Shown here: positions 39,381 to 48,503 of the stretch, in pieces
Position numbering within the stretch: the stretch's first letter is position 1
Layout: every line of letters starts with the position of its first letter
Origin: Arenibacter sp. 6A1
GTDB taxonomy: Bacteria > Bacteroidota > Bacteroidia > Flavobacteriales > Flavobacteriaceae
Direction of reading: 5' to 3'
NCBI RefSeq assembly: GCF_012272855.1
Contig: NZ_JAAXCQ010000017.1
Coordinates: forward strand, 1-64,000
DNA length: 64,000 nt
Position numbers and translations under genes: made by a program
The notes under the pieces: generated by a model
What the model was told of the DNA's origin: nothing
Database searches by the model: none
What the model saw: the letters and a program-made list of their open reading frames with translations, nothing else

Positions 39381-40627
39381 TGTTTTCAGAAATAATAACT
39401 ATTGGCGATGAAATTCTCATCGGTCAAATCGTAGATACAAATTCTGCTTATATAGCATCGGAACTCAATAAAATAGGGGTGTCTGTCTATCAGATAAGCT
39501 CGGTTCAAGACGATAAGATGCATATCCTGCAAGCCTTAAAAGAGGCCGAGTCCAGAGCAGATATTATTATAATTACCGGTGGACTGGGACCTACAAAGGA
39601 CGATATTACCAAGCATACCTTATGCGAGTATTTTAACGATACCTTGGTCGAAAATAAGGAGGTGTTGGCCCATGTAGAAGGTATTTTTAGAAAACACATC
39701 TCTACACCAATATCCGATATTAATAGAATGCAGGCTTGGGTGCCTTCTAAGGCAAAAGTACTCCACAACGAATATGGTACAGCTCCTGGAATGTGGATTG
39801 CTAATAATGGAAAAGTAGTGATATCCTTGCCAGGTGTTCCCTTCGAAATGAAGAATTTAATAAGGACACAAGTTATCCCAAGAATTATTCAGGAATTTCG
39901 GCGTCCCTTTATTTTTCATAAAACCATAGTAACCTATGGAATGGGAGAGAGTGCCATCGCCGAAAAGATAGAACCCCTGGAGACTAATCTTCCTTCTTTT
40001 ATAAAATTGGCCTATTTGCCTAGCTTGGGGTCGGTAAGATTGCGTCTTTCGGCTAAAGGGATCGATAGGGAAGCGCTGTTTCTTAAAATGAACGATGAGG
40101 TAGAGCGGCTTAAATCGCTCTTGGGCGATCTTGTGTACGGCGAAGAAGGCGATGAGTCTATAGAGGAAGTTGTAGCGCAATTACTGAAGAAAAGAAAAAT
40201 GACCTTGGGGACGGCAGAGAGTTTTACCGGTGGGAAAATTGCAGAACAAATTACAGCCCTTCCCGGGGCTTCGGCGTATTTTAAAGGAAGTGTGGTGAGT
40301 TATGCGACCCAAACCAAGGTAGAGGTGCTTAAGGTGCCAGAAGCGCTTGTAGAGAAGTATTCCGTGGTCAGTGCGGAGGTGGCCGCTGCTATGGCAGAGA
40401 ATTTAAACGCTTTGTTGAAAACAGATTTTGCCATCGCTACAACTGGAAATGCAGGTCCTTCAAAAGGAGATTCCGATGCAGACATTGGAACCGTGTTTAT
40501 AGCCGTGGCTTCACCAAAAGGGGTCGTCGTTGAAAAATATATGATGGGAAGCCATCGAGAACGCATTGTGCAAAAGTCTGTAAATAAGGCGTTTGAAATG
40601 CTTCAAAAAGAAATTTTAAAATTCTAG
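39380..40627 (+). CDS. cinA: CinA family protein (NMN deamidase / damage-inducible)
   Basis: The 415-residue product has an N-terminal MoCF-biosynthesis-like domain ([44 protein letters not shown]; about 1-170), a linker (ADP-ribose pyrophosphatase-like region) and a C-terminal CinA domain with nicotinamide-nucleotide amidase motifs ([45 protein letters not shown]; about 260-415). It takes part in pyridine nucleotide salvage. It overlaps the Hpt gene by one base. Confidence 0.94.
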   Translation: MFSEIITIGDEILIGQIVDTNSAYIASELNKIGVSVYQISSVQDDKMHILQALKEAESRADIIIITGGLGPTKDDITKHTLCEYFNDTLVENKEVLAHVEGIFRKHISTPISDINRMQAWVPSKAKVLHNEYGTAPGMWIANNGKVVISLPGVPFEMKNLIRTQVIPRIIQEFRRPFIFHKTIVTYGMGESAIAEKIEPLETNLPSFIKLAYLPSLGSVRLRLSAKGIDREALFLKMNDEVERLKSLLGDLVYGEEGDESIEEVVAQLLKKRKMTLGTAESFTGGKIAEQITALPGASAYFKGSVVSYATQTKVEVLKVPEALVEKYSVVSAEVAAAMAENLNALLKTDFAIATTGNAGPSKGDSDADIGTVFIAVASPKGVVVEKYMMGSHRERIVQKSVNKAFEMLQKEILKF

Positions 40628-40635
40628 GCAAGAAT

Positions 40636-40667
40636 TTTGTCTGAACGATAAAATTAGCTTAAATTTG
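40636..40667 (+). promoter_or_regulatory. Promoter of the rpmB-rpmG-bL38 operon
   Basis: TTTG (40636-40639), a 20-base spacer and TAAATTTG (40660-40667) match the Bacteroidota TTTG/TAnnTTTG consensus 32 bases before the rpmB ATG. Confidence 0.55.
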
Positions 40668-40699
40668 CAACCTGTTTAAAACAAAATAAAAGTAGCGAA

Positions 40700-40936
40700 A
40701 TGTCAAAAGTTTGTGATGTTACTGGAAAGAGAGCCATGTTTGGGAACAATGTGTCCTTCTCGATTAATAAGACCAGAAGAAGATTTGATGTAAATCTTTC
40801 CAAAAAACGTTTCTATATTCCAGAAGAAGATCGTTGGATCACCTTAAAGGTGTCTGCAAAGGCTTTAAAGAGTATAAATAAAAAAGGAATTTCCGCTGTT
40901 TTGAAGGAAGCAAAGGGAAAAGGGTTGATTAAGTAA
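40700..40936 (+). CDS. rpmB: 50S ribosomal protein L28
   Basis: The 78-residue basic protein begins MSKVCDVTGKRAMFGNNVSFS and shows the L28 pattern NKTRRRFDVNL...WITLKVSAKALKSINKKG. Full length. It is the first gene of a compact operon with rpmG and the 50-residue ribosomal protein gene. Confidence 0.96.
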   Translation: MSKVCDVTGKRAMFGNNVSFSINKTRRRFDVNLSKKRFYIPEEDRWITLKVSAKALKSINKKGISAVLKEAKGKGLIK

Positions 40937-40957
40937 TCCTGAAATACTAAAATTAAG

Positions 40958-41140
40958 ATGGCAAAGAAAGGTAACAGAATTCAGGTTATTTTGGAGTGTA
41001 CAGAACATAAAGAGTCTGGCAAGCCAGGTACTTCTAGGTACATAACCACTAAGAACAAAAAGAACACTCCAGATAGGATGGAAATTAAAAAATTCAACCC
41101 TATCTTGAAGAGAATGACAGTTCATAAAGAAATAAAATAA
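40958..41140 (+). CDS. rpmG: 50S ribosomal protein L33
   Basis: The 60-residue basic protein has the L33 pattern [30 protein letters not shown] and [19 protein letters not shown]. The zinc-binding Cys pairs of the C+ type are missing (one Cys only), so it is a C-minus L33. It lies 21 bp after rpmB. Confidence 0.95.
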   Translation: MAKKGNRIQVILECTEHKESGKPGTSRYITTKNKKNTPDRMEIKKFNPILKRMTVHKEIK

Positions 41141-41146
41141 TACGTC

Positions 41147-41299
41147 ATGGCAAAGAAAACGGTAGCGAGTTTACAAACAAGTTCAAAAAGATTGACTAAG
41201 GCCATTAAGATGGTAAAGTCTCCTAAGACTGGTGCTTATTCATTTGCGGAGTCAGTAATGGCACCGGAATTGGTGAACGAGTGGTTAGGTAAGAAATAA
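41147..41299 (+). CDS. DUF4295 protein, Bacteroidota ribosomal protein bL38 candidate (50 aa)
   Basis: ATG at 41147 opens a 50-residue basic frame six bases after the rpmG stop: MAKKTVASLQTSSKRLTKAI, then MVKSPKTGAYSFAES and PELVNEWLGKK. This is the DUF4295 family, found only in Bacteroidota and always next to rpmG. As I recall, ribosome structures from Flavobacterium identified such a protein as bL38; the position within a ribosomal operon agrees with this. It is followed by a terminator. Confidence 0.88.
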   Translation: MAKKTVASLQTSSKRLTKAIKMVKSPKTGAYSFAESVMAPELVNEWLGKK

Positions 41300-41321
41300 T
41301 AATCTATTTATTATAGATTAT

Positions 41322-41353
41322 AAAGCTGCTTTCTTTGGAAAGTGGCTTTTTTA
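41322..41353 (+). terminator. Terminator of the rpmB-rpmG-bL38 operon
   Basis: Stem AAAGC-TG-CTTTC / GAAAG-TG-GCTTT with one internal mismatch pair and a T-run; another AT-rich hairpin (TAATCTAT/ATAGATTA) precedes it. Confidence 0.65.
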
Positions 41354-41359
41354 TTTTCA

Positions 41360-41367
41360 TATCTTTG
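41360..41367 (+). promoter_or_regulatory. -7 promoter element of ftsY (TATCTTTG)
   Basis: Matches TAnnTTTG, 22 bases before the ftsY ATG and just after the preceding terminator. Confidence 0.45.
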
Positions 41368-41389
41368 AGGAAAAGAATGTTCTACAGAA

Positions 41390-42352
41390 ATGAGTTTATT
41401 TAAGAAAATATTTTCTACCCAGAAAAAAGAGTCTTTAGACAAGGGTCTAGAAAAGACTAAAACCAGTTTTTTTTCAAAACTTGGTAAAGCCGTTGTTGGA
41501 AAGTCTAAAGTAGATGACGAGGTTTTAGATAGTTTAGAAGAGGTTCTTGTATCGTCAGACGTAGGAGTAAATACTACCTTGAAGATCATAGATAGAATAG
41601 AGGCAAGGGTAAACCGGGATAAATACCTCGGGGTGCAGGAACTCAATTTAATCCTAAGGGAAGAAATAGCGGGCTTGTTGTCGGAAACCAATTCTGGCGA
41701 CGAAACCGATTACAGTATTCCAAAAGACAAGAAACCATACGTTATTATGGTGGTTGGGGTAAACGGTGTGGGTAAAACTACTACCATCGGGAAACTGGCT
41801 TATCAGTTTAAAAAGAAAGGCCTTAAAGTGGTTCTTGGTGCTGCAGATACTTTTAGGGCGGCGGCTATAGATCAGTTGCAGGTATGGGCAGATCGGGTCG
41901 ATGTGCCTATTGTACGTCAGGAAATGGGTAGTGATCCCGCTTCGGTGGCATTCGATACCTTGAGTTCTGCCGTTTCGCAAAACGCCGATGTGGTTATTAT
42001 TGACACTGCCGGAAGATTGCACAATAAGGTGAATTTGATGAATGAGCTGACCAAGGTGAAACGCGTGATGCAAAAGGTGGTAGCCGATACCCCCCACGAT
42101 GTTTTATTGGTCTTGGACGGTTCTACCGGGCAAAATGCCTTTGAGCAGGCTAAACAGTTTACCAAGGCAACGGAAGTTACTTCTCTTGCGGTCACTAAAT
42201 TAGACGGTACGGCTAAAGGAGGCGTGGTCATCGGTATCTCTGATGAATTTCAGATCCCTGTAAAATATATTGGGGTCGGAGAAGGTATCGAAGATTTACA
42301 AGTGTTCAATAAAATGGAATTTGTAGATTCCTTTTTTAGTAACAAAGCTTAA
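41390..42352 (+). CDS. ftsY: Signal recognition particle receptor FtsY
   Basis: FtsY is the GTPase that docks SRP-ribosome complexes at the inner membrane. The 320-residue product has a short basic N-terminal region instead of the long acidic A domain of E. coli, a helical N domain (about 40-110) and the G domain with GVNGVGKTTTIGKL (about 123-136), DTFRAAAIDQL, DTAGRLHNK, TKLDGTAKGG and GVGEGIEDL. It has its own promoter-like element after the ribosomal protein operon. Confidence 0.95.
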   Translation: MSLFKKIFSTQKKESLDKGLEKTKTSFFSKLGKAVVGKSKVDDEVLDSLEEVLVSSDVGVNTTLKIIDRIEARVNRDKYLGVQELNLILREEIAGLLSETNSGDETDYSIPKDKKPYVIMVVGVNGVGKTTTIGKLAYQFKKKGLKVVLGAADTFRAAAIDQLQVWADRVDVPIVRQEMGSDPASVAFDTLSSAVSQNADVVIIDTAGRLHNKVNLMNELTKVKRVMQKVVADTPHDVLLVLDGSTGQNAFEQAKQFTKATEVTSLAVTKLDGTAKGGVVIGISDEFQIPVKYIGVGEGIEDLQVFNKMEFVDSFFSNKA

Positions 42353-42474
42353 AAAATATCTATTGGCATTTTGATAGCTGTCTAAAATAGATGGCTATCA
42401 AATTCAATAGCACAAGATCATGATGTTCCCCATAGAGGGAATTTCTTGTTTTTATGAGGTTCATACTGTGCTTA

Positions 42475-42554
42475 GGGCGTTCCCTCCTTCGTCGGGCGGG
42501 CTCTTCGCTATATCCCTTGCGCCGCTGCGGGGATGCCGCTGCGATCCCTAACGC
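42475..42554 (+). repeat. Dispersed GC-rich intergenic repeat, copy B (80 bp)
   Basis: Starts GGGCGTTCCCTCCTTCG and ends GATCCCTAACGC. Compared by eye with the reverse complement of 44664-44743 it differs at 3 of 80 bases. Confidence 0.9.
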
Positions 42555-43010
42555 AATTCCGCGGATAACAACATACTGCTTCTTGCCATATACTCTTGTT
42601 GTAATAAAGAGCATTTTTCTTTTGCTGATAACCATTGTTAGGATGGTGACTGCTAGCTTACTTCTTATTTTTTCGATTTGTTTATTGCTGTCTAACTCGG
42701 TAAAAGGGAGCTCTTGGTACTATTAAAATTGGTCTTTCTCCTGCCCGCTGCTTAGGTCTGGTGTTATAACACAGGCCGGGATTTGTATGAAAGAGAAAAA
42801 TAGGCCTAAAGTTTTAAAGATGTTTTTTTAATAGAGGGGAACGCTTGTTAGGATTTTGGGGATATTTTTTTCTGGGATTGGTATGTAATTGGCGGTGCGA
42901 TTCCTCCAAAACTTTCTGGGTTGAATTGATTTCAGGTCTTTAGGGGATAATAGTTTAGCCAAGAATTCATAAAAAATGCTTTAAACGAACAACAATCATT
43001 TTGCAAGTTG

Positions 43011-43018
43011 TATTTTTG
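43011..43018 (+). promoter_or_regulatory. -7 promoter element of rimO (TATTTTTG)
   Basis: Matches TAnnTTTG, 18 bases before the rimO ATG. Confidence 0.45.
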
Positions 43019-43036
43019 CATATTATTTAAATAAAT

Positions 43037-44338
43037 ATGCGTACAAAGACACTTAAAAAGAATAAGATTAATATGGTAACCTTGGGGTGTTCCAAGAATT
43101 TATACGATTCAGAGGTTATCATGGGGCAGTTAAAGGCCAATGGGAAAGATGTTGCTCATGAAGAGGAGGGGAATGTCGTTGTCATAAATACCTGTGGGTT
43201 TATAGCCAATGCCAAGGAAGAGAGTGTAAATACTATTTTAGATTATGTTCAGAAGAAGGAAGCTGGGGAAATAGATAAGGTTTTTGTTACCGGTTGTTTA
43301 AGTGAACGTTATAAGCCCGATTTACAGAAGGAAATTCCGAATGTAGATGAGTATTTTGGGACTAGCGAACTGCCAAACTTGTTAAAAGCACTAGGAGCAG
43401 ATTATAAGCATGAGCTTATTGGAGAGCGTTTAACTACCACACCAAAGAACTATGCTTATTTAAAAATAGCGGAAGGTTGCGACAGGCCTTGTTCGTTCTG
43501 TGCTATCCCATTAATGCGTGGAAAACATAAAAGTACTCCAATAGAGGATTTGGTGATAGAAGCTAATAAATTAGCCGCCAAAGGGGTAAAAGAACTAATA
43601 TTGATTGCTCAAGATCTTACCTATTACGGTTTGGATCTGTATAAGAAAAGAAATTTGGCCGAACTTTTAAAGGAGTTGGTAAAGGTTGAAGGAATTGAGT
43701 GGATTAGATTGCACTACGCATTCCCTGCTGGGTTTCCTATGGATGTACTCGAGGTAATGAACCAAGAGCCTAAAATATGTAACTATATCGATATTCCGTT
43801 ACAGCATATTTCGGACGCCATTCTTAAAAGTATGCGTCGTGGAACGACTCAGGAAAAAACCACTAAATTGTTGAAGGAGTTTAGGGAGGCCGTACCTGGT
43901 ATGACTATTAGGACCACTTTAATCGTTGGCTATCCTGGAGAAACCGAAGAAGACTTTCAGGTGCTGAAACAATGGGTAGAAGATATGCGTTTTGAGCGAT
44001 TAGGATGTTTTACCTATAGCCACGAGGAAAATACCCATGCCTATAACTTAGAAGATAATGTTCCGGAAGAGGTGAAGCAAGAACGGGCCAATGAGATCAT
44101 GGAAATTCAATCGCAAATTTCTTGGGAATTGAACCAGCAAAAAGTTGGGCAGGTCTTTAAGTGTATTATCGATCGTAAAGAAGGAAACTATTTTGTAGGA
44201 CGTACGGAATTTGACTCTCCAGATGTAGATAATGAGGTGTTGATAGATGCAGCACAGCACTACGTAAAACAAGGGGAGTTTGTAGATATAAAGATTACCG
44301 AGGCAGCCGATTTTGATTTGTACGGTGAACCGGTGTAA
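43037..44338 (+). CDS. rimO: Ribosomal protein S12 methylthiotransferase RimO
   Basis: RimO adds a methylthio group to an Asp of ribosomal protein S12, using two Fe-S clusters and radical SAM chemistry. The 433-residue product has an N-terminal UPF0004 domain (VTLGCSKNLYDSEV, INTCGFIANAKEES, VTGCLSERY holding three Cys), the radical SAM motif CDRPCSFCAIP (about 148-158), and a C-terminal TRAM domain (GQVFKCIIDRKEGNYFVGRTEFDSPDVDNEV). It is flanked by inverted copies of the GC-rich repeat and ends in a strong terminator. Confidence 0.96.
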   Translation: MRTKTLKKNKINMVTLGCSKNLYDSEVIMGQLKANGKDVAHEEEGNVVVINTCGFIANAKEESVNTILDYVQKKEAGEIDKVFVTGCLSERYKPDLQKEIPNVDEYFGTSELPNLLKALGADYKHELIGERLTTTPKNYAYLKIAEGCDRPCSFCAIPLMRGKHKSTPIEDLVIEANKLAAKGVKELILIAQDLTYYGLDLYKKRNLAELLKELVKVEGIEWIRLHYAFPAGFPMDVLEVMNQEPKICNYIDIPLQHISDAILKSMRRGTTQEKTTKLLKEFREAVPGMTIRTTLIVGYPGETEEDFQVLKQWVEDMRFERLGCFTYSHEENTHAYNLEDNVPEEVKQERANEIMEIQSQISWELNQQKVGQVFKCIIDRKEGNYFVGRTEFDSPDVDNEVLIDAAQHYVKQGEFVDIKITEAADFDLYGEPV

Positions 44339-44358
44339 ATAATAATCATCAGATTATA

Positions 44359-44405
44359 ATGCCGAATAACGGCGGTAGGCATACCGTTGCTATTCGGCAT
44401 TTTTC
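44359..44405 (+). terminator. Rho-independent terminator of rimO
   Basis: Long stem ATGCCGAATA-ACGG with CCGT-TGC-TATTCGGCAT, then TTTTT, 21 bp after the stop codon. Confidence 0.88.
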
Positions 44406-44663
44406 GTTAAACTCCTTTGTTGAATGTTCTCTCAGCTCTTTGTAAATCTGCTAGTTTGTGTACGGCCTAAAAGCTCACAAGTTATTGGGTGTGCAAAGGG
44501 GCGGTGAAAGAGACTTGGATAAAGTGGCTAGATGCTCAAAATATAGCATCAGAACCTTCAATTGGTACATCTCTGAGCTGCAATAATCCTATAGTAAGCC
44601 ATTTTTAAAGCGATGAACCGTCTAATGGTCTTATCTGCAGCCTAAATAATGGTTGTTGTTTTT

Positions 44664-44743
44664 GCGTTAGGGATCGCAGCGGCATCCCCGCAGCAGCGCA
44701 AGGGATACAGCGAAGAGCCCGCCCGCCGAAGGAGGGAACGCCC
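44664..44743 (-). repeat. Dispersed GC-rich intergenic repeat, copy C (80 bp, inverted)
   Basis: The reverse complement equals copy B except for 3 bases (hand count). With copy B it forms an inverted pair around rimO. Confidence 0.9.
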
Positions 44744-44821
44744 AAATTATAATGCCAATAGTGTGACAATTCGGTTTCTAGAATAGAATGGCCCTAGTGA
44801 TAACTTTACGCCAATACAAGC

Positions 44822-45751
44822 TTAGAGGCTTGTTGTAACCTGTTTTTTGGGGAATAAACTAATGGGTTTGTCAATAAAGGTAACCCTGATGCCAAACAAT
44901 AAAATGATTCCGCCAATGACCATTTGTAAGGTAATCTCTTCATTTAAAAATATCCAAGCGAATAGTGCGGCTAGGAATGCTTGGCCCAATAGGCTTAGCG
45001 ATACTCTGGTGGCACGCATATGTTTCGTGGCATAGCTGAGAAGTACCCAAGCTAATAATTGACAAACTAAGCCTTGTACGATTAATACGCCCCAGCCTAT
45101 ATTTGAAAAACCGCTGAAGGGCTCGCCTAAGTACCAGGAAAGTCCCGCTAAAAATATGGACGATCCCAAAAGGCTTAGCGTTAGAAAGGAAACCACATCG
45201 GTATTGCCCAGTAAGTGCTTGCTTAAGAGCAGGTATGCCGAGTAAAATACCCCCGATAAGATTCCAAAATAAAATCCGATATCGAAAGATAGATCGAGAA
45301 AAAAGCGAAACCCAACAAGGGTAATCATACCGAATAGGGCGATCATGGTTCCTATCCAGAAATTTCTAGAAGGTTTTGGGCTTAAAAAAAGAAAAGTAGC
45401 GATACCGACCCAAATAGGCGACAAATTTGTCAGTAACGAGGCTTGGGTGGCGGTAGATTCCTGAATGGCAATATTCCATACGGCAACATCGGAACCAAAG
45501 AGCGCACCGCACAAAAGTGTTAATAATAAAACCTTTGTAGACGGAATTTTAATTTTTTTCTTGATGATGGCATAGGGTAGTAGCACAGCCAAGGCAATGG
45601 CCATTCTATAAAATGCCGATATAACACCTGGGGTGTAGTTTAGCTTTACTAAAATAGGGAAAATGGCAATGCATAAAATCCCAATAAACAAGGCAATCTG
45701 AGGTTTTGTAAACATCTTTATAAATTCGGCAAAACTAGCAAAAAAACTCAC
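44822..45751 (-). CDS. EamA/DMT-family transporter
   Basis: The 309-residue membrane protein has ten hydrophobic helices arranged as two EamA repeats of five each; IAIQESTATQASLLTNLSPIWVGIATFLF in the first and LSLLGQAFLAALFAWIFLNEEIT in the second are the conserved helix 3-4 regions. Such drug/metabolite transporters export amino acids, nucleosides or similar; the substrate is unknown here. It stands alone. Confidence 0.88.
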   Translation of the reverse strand: MSFFASFAEFIKMFTKPQIALFIGILCIAIFPILVKLNYTPGVISAFYRMAIALAVLLPYAIIKKKIKIPSTKVLLLTLLCGALFGSDVAVWNIAIQESTATQASLLTNLSPIWVGIATFLFLSPKPSRNFWIGTMIALFGMITLVGFRFFLDLSFDIGFYFGILSGVFYSAYLLLSKHLLGNTDVVSFLTLSLLGSSIFLAGLSWYLGEPFSGFSNIGWGVLIVQGLVCQLLAWVLLSYATKHMRATRVSLSLLGQAFLAALFAWIFLNEEITLQMVIGGIILLFGIRVTFIDKPISLFPKKQVTTSL

Positions 45752-45985
45752 AGTTTGACACGGAGAAAAATAAAATAACGTTTTTTTAATACTTTGGTTA
45801 TCAGAGTATTATTGGGCTTGTTAGCGAAATCTCCATAAAATGGAGGCTTTTGGAAGTTTCGTCCTGTTTTTTTAGATCGGTTTTTGGTGGCTCCCAATTG
45901 TGGCTTTTTGGCAAAGGAGGAGACAGTACTGCTTGGAAGGGATAAATTCTATGGATAGTGTGTAAGGGCAAAAAGGAAAAAATTC

Positions 45986-46495
45986 TTAAATGTTGACAAA
46001 TTCCAATTCGGCCATGGGGATTTTTCTAAGGTCTATGGTTGTTTCATTGAGTAGAATGCCGTGTTCTAGGTAGGCCTTTAAATTGGTCAGCCAAAAGGTC
46101 CATCCGTTGCTACAGCCATAATGGATTTGAAGTTTACTTTTATCATCCGTTGGGATCTGGTCCTGATGCAATGTCAGCAATACATGGTCGTCTTGTTTTT
46201 CCATGCTAATGGTAAGCCTACAAACTTTTGCAAAAGTAAATGCGATGGTATCTTTGCCATTGGCGCCCAAAACTTCACCGGTTTCTTCTCCCTCCCAATT
46301 ATGCCATTCCCAGCGGTAATGATCGCCTGCTTCAATTTTATCGCTTTCTCCTTTAATAATTTGTCCTTTTTTAGCGGTATAACGGGCGTCTCGCAAAAAC
46401 CAAGAAGTAATGCCTTGTGGTGTGGCCCAGCACCAATACAGTTTTTCGATTTCTGTTTTTATGTATATCTTTTTGGTAAACGATTCAAAAGCCAT
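45986..46495 (-). CDS. SRPBCC/START-like domain protein (AHSA1-like)
   Basis: The 169-residue product shows the helix-grip pattern of the SRPBCC superfamily: YIKTEIEKLYWCWATPQGITSWF at the start, GDHYRWEWHNWEGEETGEVL in the middle strands and a long C-terminal helix with GWTFWLTNLKAYLEHG. Members bind hydrophobic ligands or act as Hsp90 cofactors, and the specific role here is unknown. It is a lone gene. Confidence 0.85.
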   Translation of the reverse strand: MAFESFTKKIYIKTEIEKLYWCWATPQGITSWFLRDARYTAKKGQIIKGESDKIEAGDHYRWEWHNWEGEETGEVLGANGKDTIAFTFAKVCRLTISMEKQDDHVLLTLHQDQIPTDDKSKLQIHYGCSNGWTFWLTNLKAYLEHGILLNETTIDLRKIPMAELEFVNI

Positions 46496-46853
46496 GAGTG
46501 TAGGTTTTATTGGTTTCGGTCAAATTCTAAAGCATCTTTTTTTCTTAAAGATACCTCTTTCATTACTAAAAAAATAGTAGGGATTAACATTCTCTACCTC
46601 ATTAATAGGGTCGAGCTATGTAGGTTATATCGATAAGCGGTTGGTAGCGGTGGCTTCTTTTATGGTAGGTCGGGAGATATCTTTAGGGGTTAGGAGAATA
46701 AAAACTGGTAAACAATAAGGGTGTTCACTGAAAATCTCATCTTTTTTTGTGTCTGAAGTTTTGGGGTAAAAAAAATAGAATATACTAAAAAGCGGGAAAT
46801 CCTTCTAGGAAATCCCGCTTTAAAAAATGTTTGTCGATTACTACTATTGCCGA
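46496..46853. other. Intergenic region with the GH20 terminator
   Basis: No gene is seen on either strand. The right end holds the terminator of the downstream minus-strand GH20 gene (46788-46823). Confidence 0.4.
46788..46823 (-). terminator. Terminator of the GH20 gene
   Basis: Stem AAGCGGGA...TCCCGCTT with a short mismatch inside and A/T runs on both sides, 30 bp after the stop codon at 46854. Confidence 0.7.
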
Positions 46854-48503
46854 TTATTGAACCTGTGATTCCGCTTCAGTTTTTGCATTGTCTTCGTAGT
46901 AATTGATGCCTAGGTTTTTCCAGTGTTTCTGCATTTTCTTAAGAGCCACTTTAAAACTTTCAAAGTCCTTGTTTTCAAGAGGTGTCCAACCTACCTCTGC
47001 GTAGGCAGCAATTCTAGGGAAAGTTTGTCTTTCAACATCTGAATGGGTCGGTGTCCATTCACTCCACATTTGGCAGCCTAAACCATAAATATTTTCATGA
47101 TATTGTTCTTCCAAGCCTTCAGGAATAGGGTCAAAACTATAAGCTTTCTCTAAAGGAATATTTTCATGGCTATAATCTAAATAGGTGTTGCTATGGAGCG
47201 AATTCACAATTCCATAACCTTTTTTAGCAGCATCTTGCGCCAAGGCTAGGTCTCCTTTCCAGAAATGTACTACCACGTTCTTAGCCAATTCCGTTTCGGC
47301 CTCTTTATCATCTTTCTTTTCTTCAAAGCCTTTGTGAATGTTTTTGCCCATAATTTCGTTCCAACCCATCATTCTACGCCCATGCTCTTCAATAAATTTT
47401 GAAATGTTGTTGGTAAATTGAATTTGTAAATCGGCAGGAGTGTTAATATTATTCTCCTTCATATACTTTTGAACATGTTTGCTTTCTTCCCATACTTTAT
47501 ACCCTACTTCATCACCTCCTATATGAATGACTTCAGAAGGGAACAATTCAAATACCTCTAACAAAACATCTTTAATAAATTGAATAACCTCGGGTTTTGT
47601 AACGTCATAATTATCATATAAACGTCCAAATTTCACTGGTACATCTATATCTACACCCGCTGTTCCTAACCATGTATAAGCGGCTATGGCAGCACTCGAG
47701 TGTCCGGGCATTTCAATTTCAGGAACTACAGTAATATTTCTTTCAGCTGCGTAGGCAACGATATTTTTTATCTGTTCTTGGGTATAAAACCCTCCGTGAG
47801 GTTCTCCGGAAGTTTTTCCGCTTTTCCAAGTTTCAATTTCAGAATCGGAACGGAACGCGCCAACTTCTGTTAATAACGGATATTTTTTAATTTCGATTCG
47901 CCAACCCGCATCATCTACCAAATGCCAATGAAAAACATTCATTTTTAATAAAGCCATTTGATCTAGCATCTGTTTTACAAACTCCTCTCCATGGAAATAA
48001 CGTGACTCGTCAAGCATATAAGCACGCCACTTAAAACGCGGATTGTCTTTAATTGTAACCGACGGCACCAAATATTGAGGCTCCTTCGTTTCTTCCGAAA
48101 CTTCTTTAGAAAACAATTGTTTTAAAGTTTGTACGCCATAAAAATATCCTGCGTCATCATTGGCCTTAATAGTGATGTTCTTTGGGGTTGCAATTAACTC
48201 GTAAGCCTCTGGCTCTAAGTTGTCTGCTTTTTCAAAATTAACAGAGCCCGAATTTTCGGTTAATTCTAAATTAAACCCAGTCTCCTGATTTATAAAAGAT
48301 TTGAGGTCATTGCTGGCATTTTGCTGCTCTTTAGAAGTAGTACTTATAGTTAAGCCGTCTTTAAATGCAAAAGATTCCTCTGCTAAAACAAGGGAAACAG
48401 GTTTTGGTAAGATTGATATTTCTGATGCAGAGAATGTTTTGTTTTTTTCGGTACAACTTAATACCGTTAAAACTAGTATTAGACAGCAGGCTTTTAATTT
48501 CAT
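46854..48503 (-). CDS. Beta-N-acetylhexosaminidase, glycoside hydrolase family 20 lipoprotein
   Basis: It removes terminal GlcNAc or GalNAc from chitin-derived or glycan substrates in the periplasm or at the cell surface. The 549-residue product has a lipoprotein signal (MKLKACCLILVLTVLSC), a GH20b-like N-terminal domain (about 30-145), and a TIM-barrel catalytic domain with HWHLVDDAGWRIEIK, PEIEMPGHSSAAIAAYTWLG and the catalytic Asp-Glu pair in IHIGGDEVGY (near 329). Neighbours are not glycan-related, so no utilisation locus is evident. Confidence 0.94.
   Translation of the reverse strand: MKLKACCLILVLTVLSCTEKNKTFSASEISILPKPVSLVLAEESFAFKDGLTISTTSKEQQNASNDLKSFINQETGFNLELTENSGSVNFEKADNLEPEAYELIATPKNITIKANDDAGYFYGVQTLKQLFSKEVSEETKEPQYLVPSVTIKDNPRFKWRAYMLDESRYFHGEEFVKQMLDQMALLKMNVFHWHLVDDAGWRIEIKKYPLLTEVGAFRSDSEIETWKSGKTSGEPHGGFYTQEQIKNIVAYAAERNITVVPEIEMPGHSSAAIAAYTWLGTAGVDIDVPVKFGRLYDNYDVTKPEVIQFIKDVLLEVFELFPSEVIHIGGDEVGYKVWEESKHVQKYMKENNINTPADLQIQFTNNISKFIEEHGRRMMGWNEIMGKNIHKGFEEKKDDKEAETELAKNVVVHFWKGDLALAQDAAKKGYGIVNSLHSNTYLDYSHENIPLEKAYSFDPIPEGLEEQYHENIYGLGCQMWSEWTPTHSDVERQTFPRIAAYAEVGWTPLENKDFESFKVALKKMQKHWKNLGINYYEDNAKTEAESQVQ

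Larger units (their letters stand above)
42353..43036. other. Intergenic region with a GC-rich repeat
   Basis: No convincing gene is present in these 684 bases. It contains repeat copy B (42475-42554). A 90-codon frame that runs through the repeat (42454-42726) has a biased, low-quality product and is not called. A TATTTTTG (43011-43018) near the right end may serve rimO. Confidence 0.5.
44339..44821. other. Intergenic region with terminator and GC-rich repeat
   Basis: After the rimO terminator the region holds repeat copy C (44664-44743). A short open stretch around 44495-44585 (reads GERDLDKVARCSKYS in one frame) may be a coding relic, but this is not supported well enough to call. Confidence 0.45.

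Noticed and set aside
42454-42726. A 90-codon plus-strand frame running through repeat copy B
   Set aside because: Its N-terminal half is the translated GC-rich repeat and the rest is a hydrophobic low-quality stretch; no promoter and no homologous frame at the other repeat copies.
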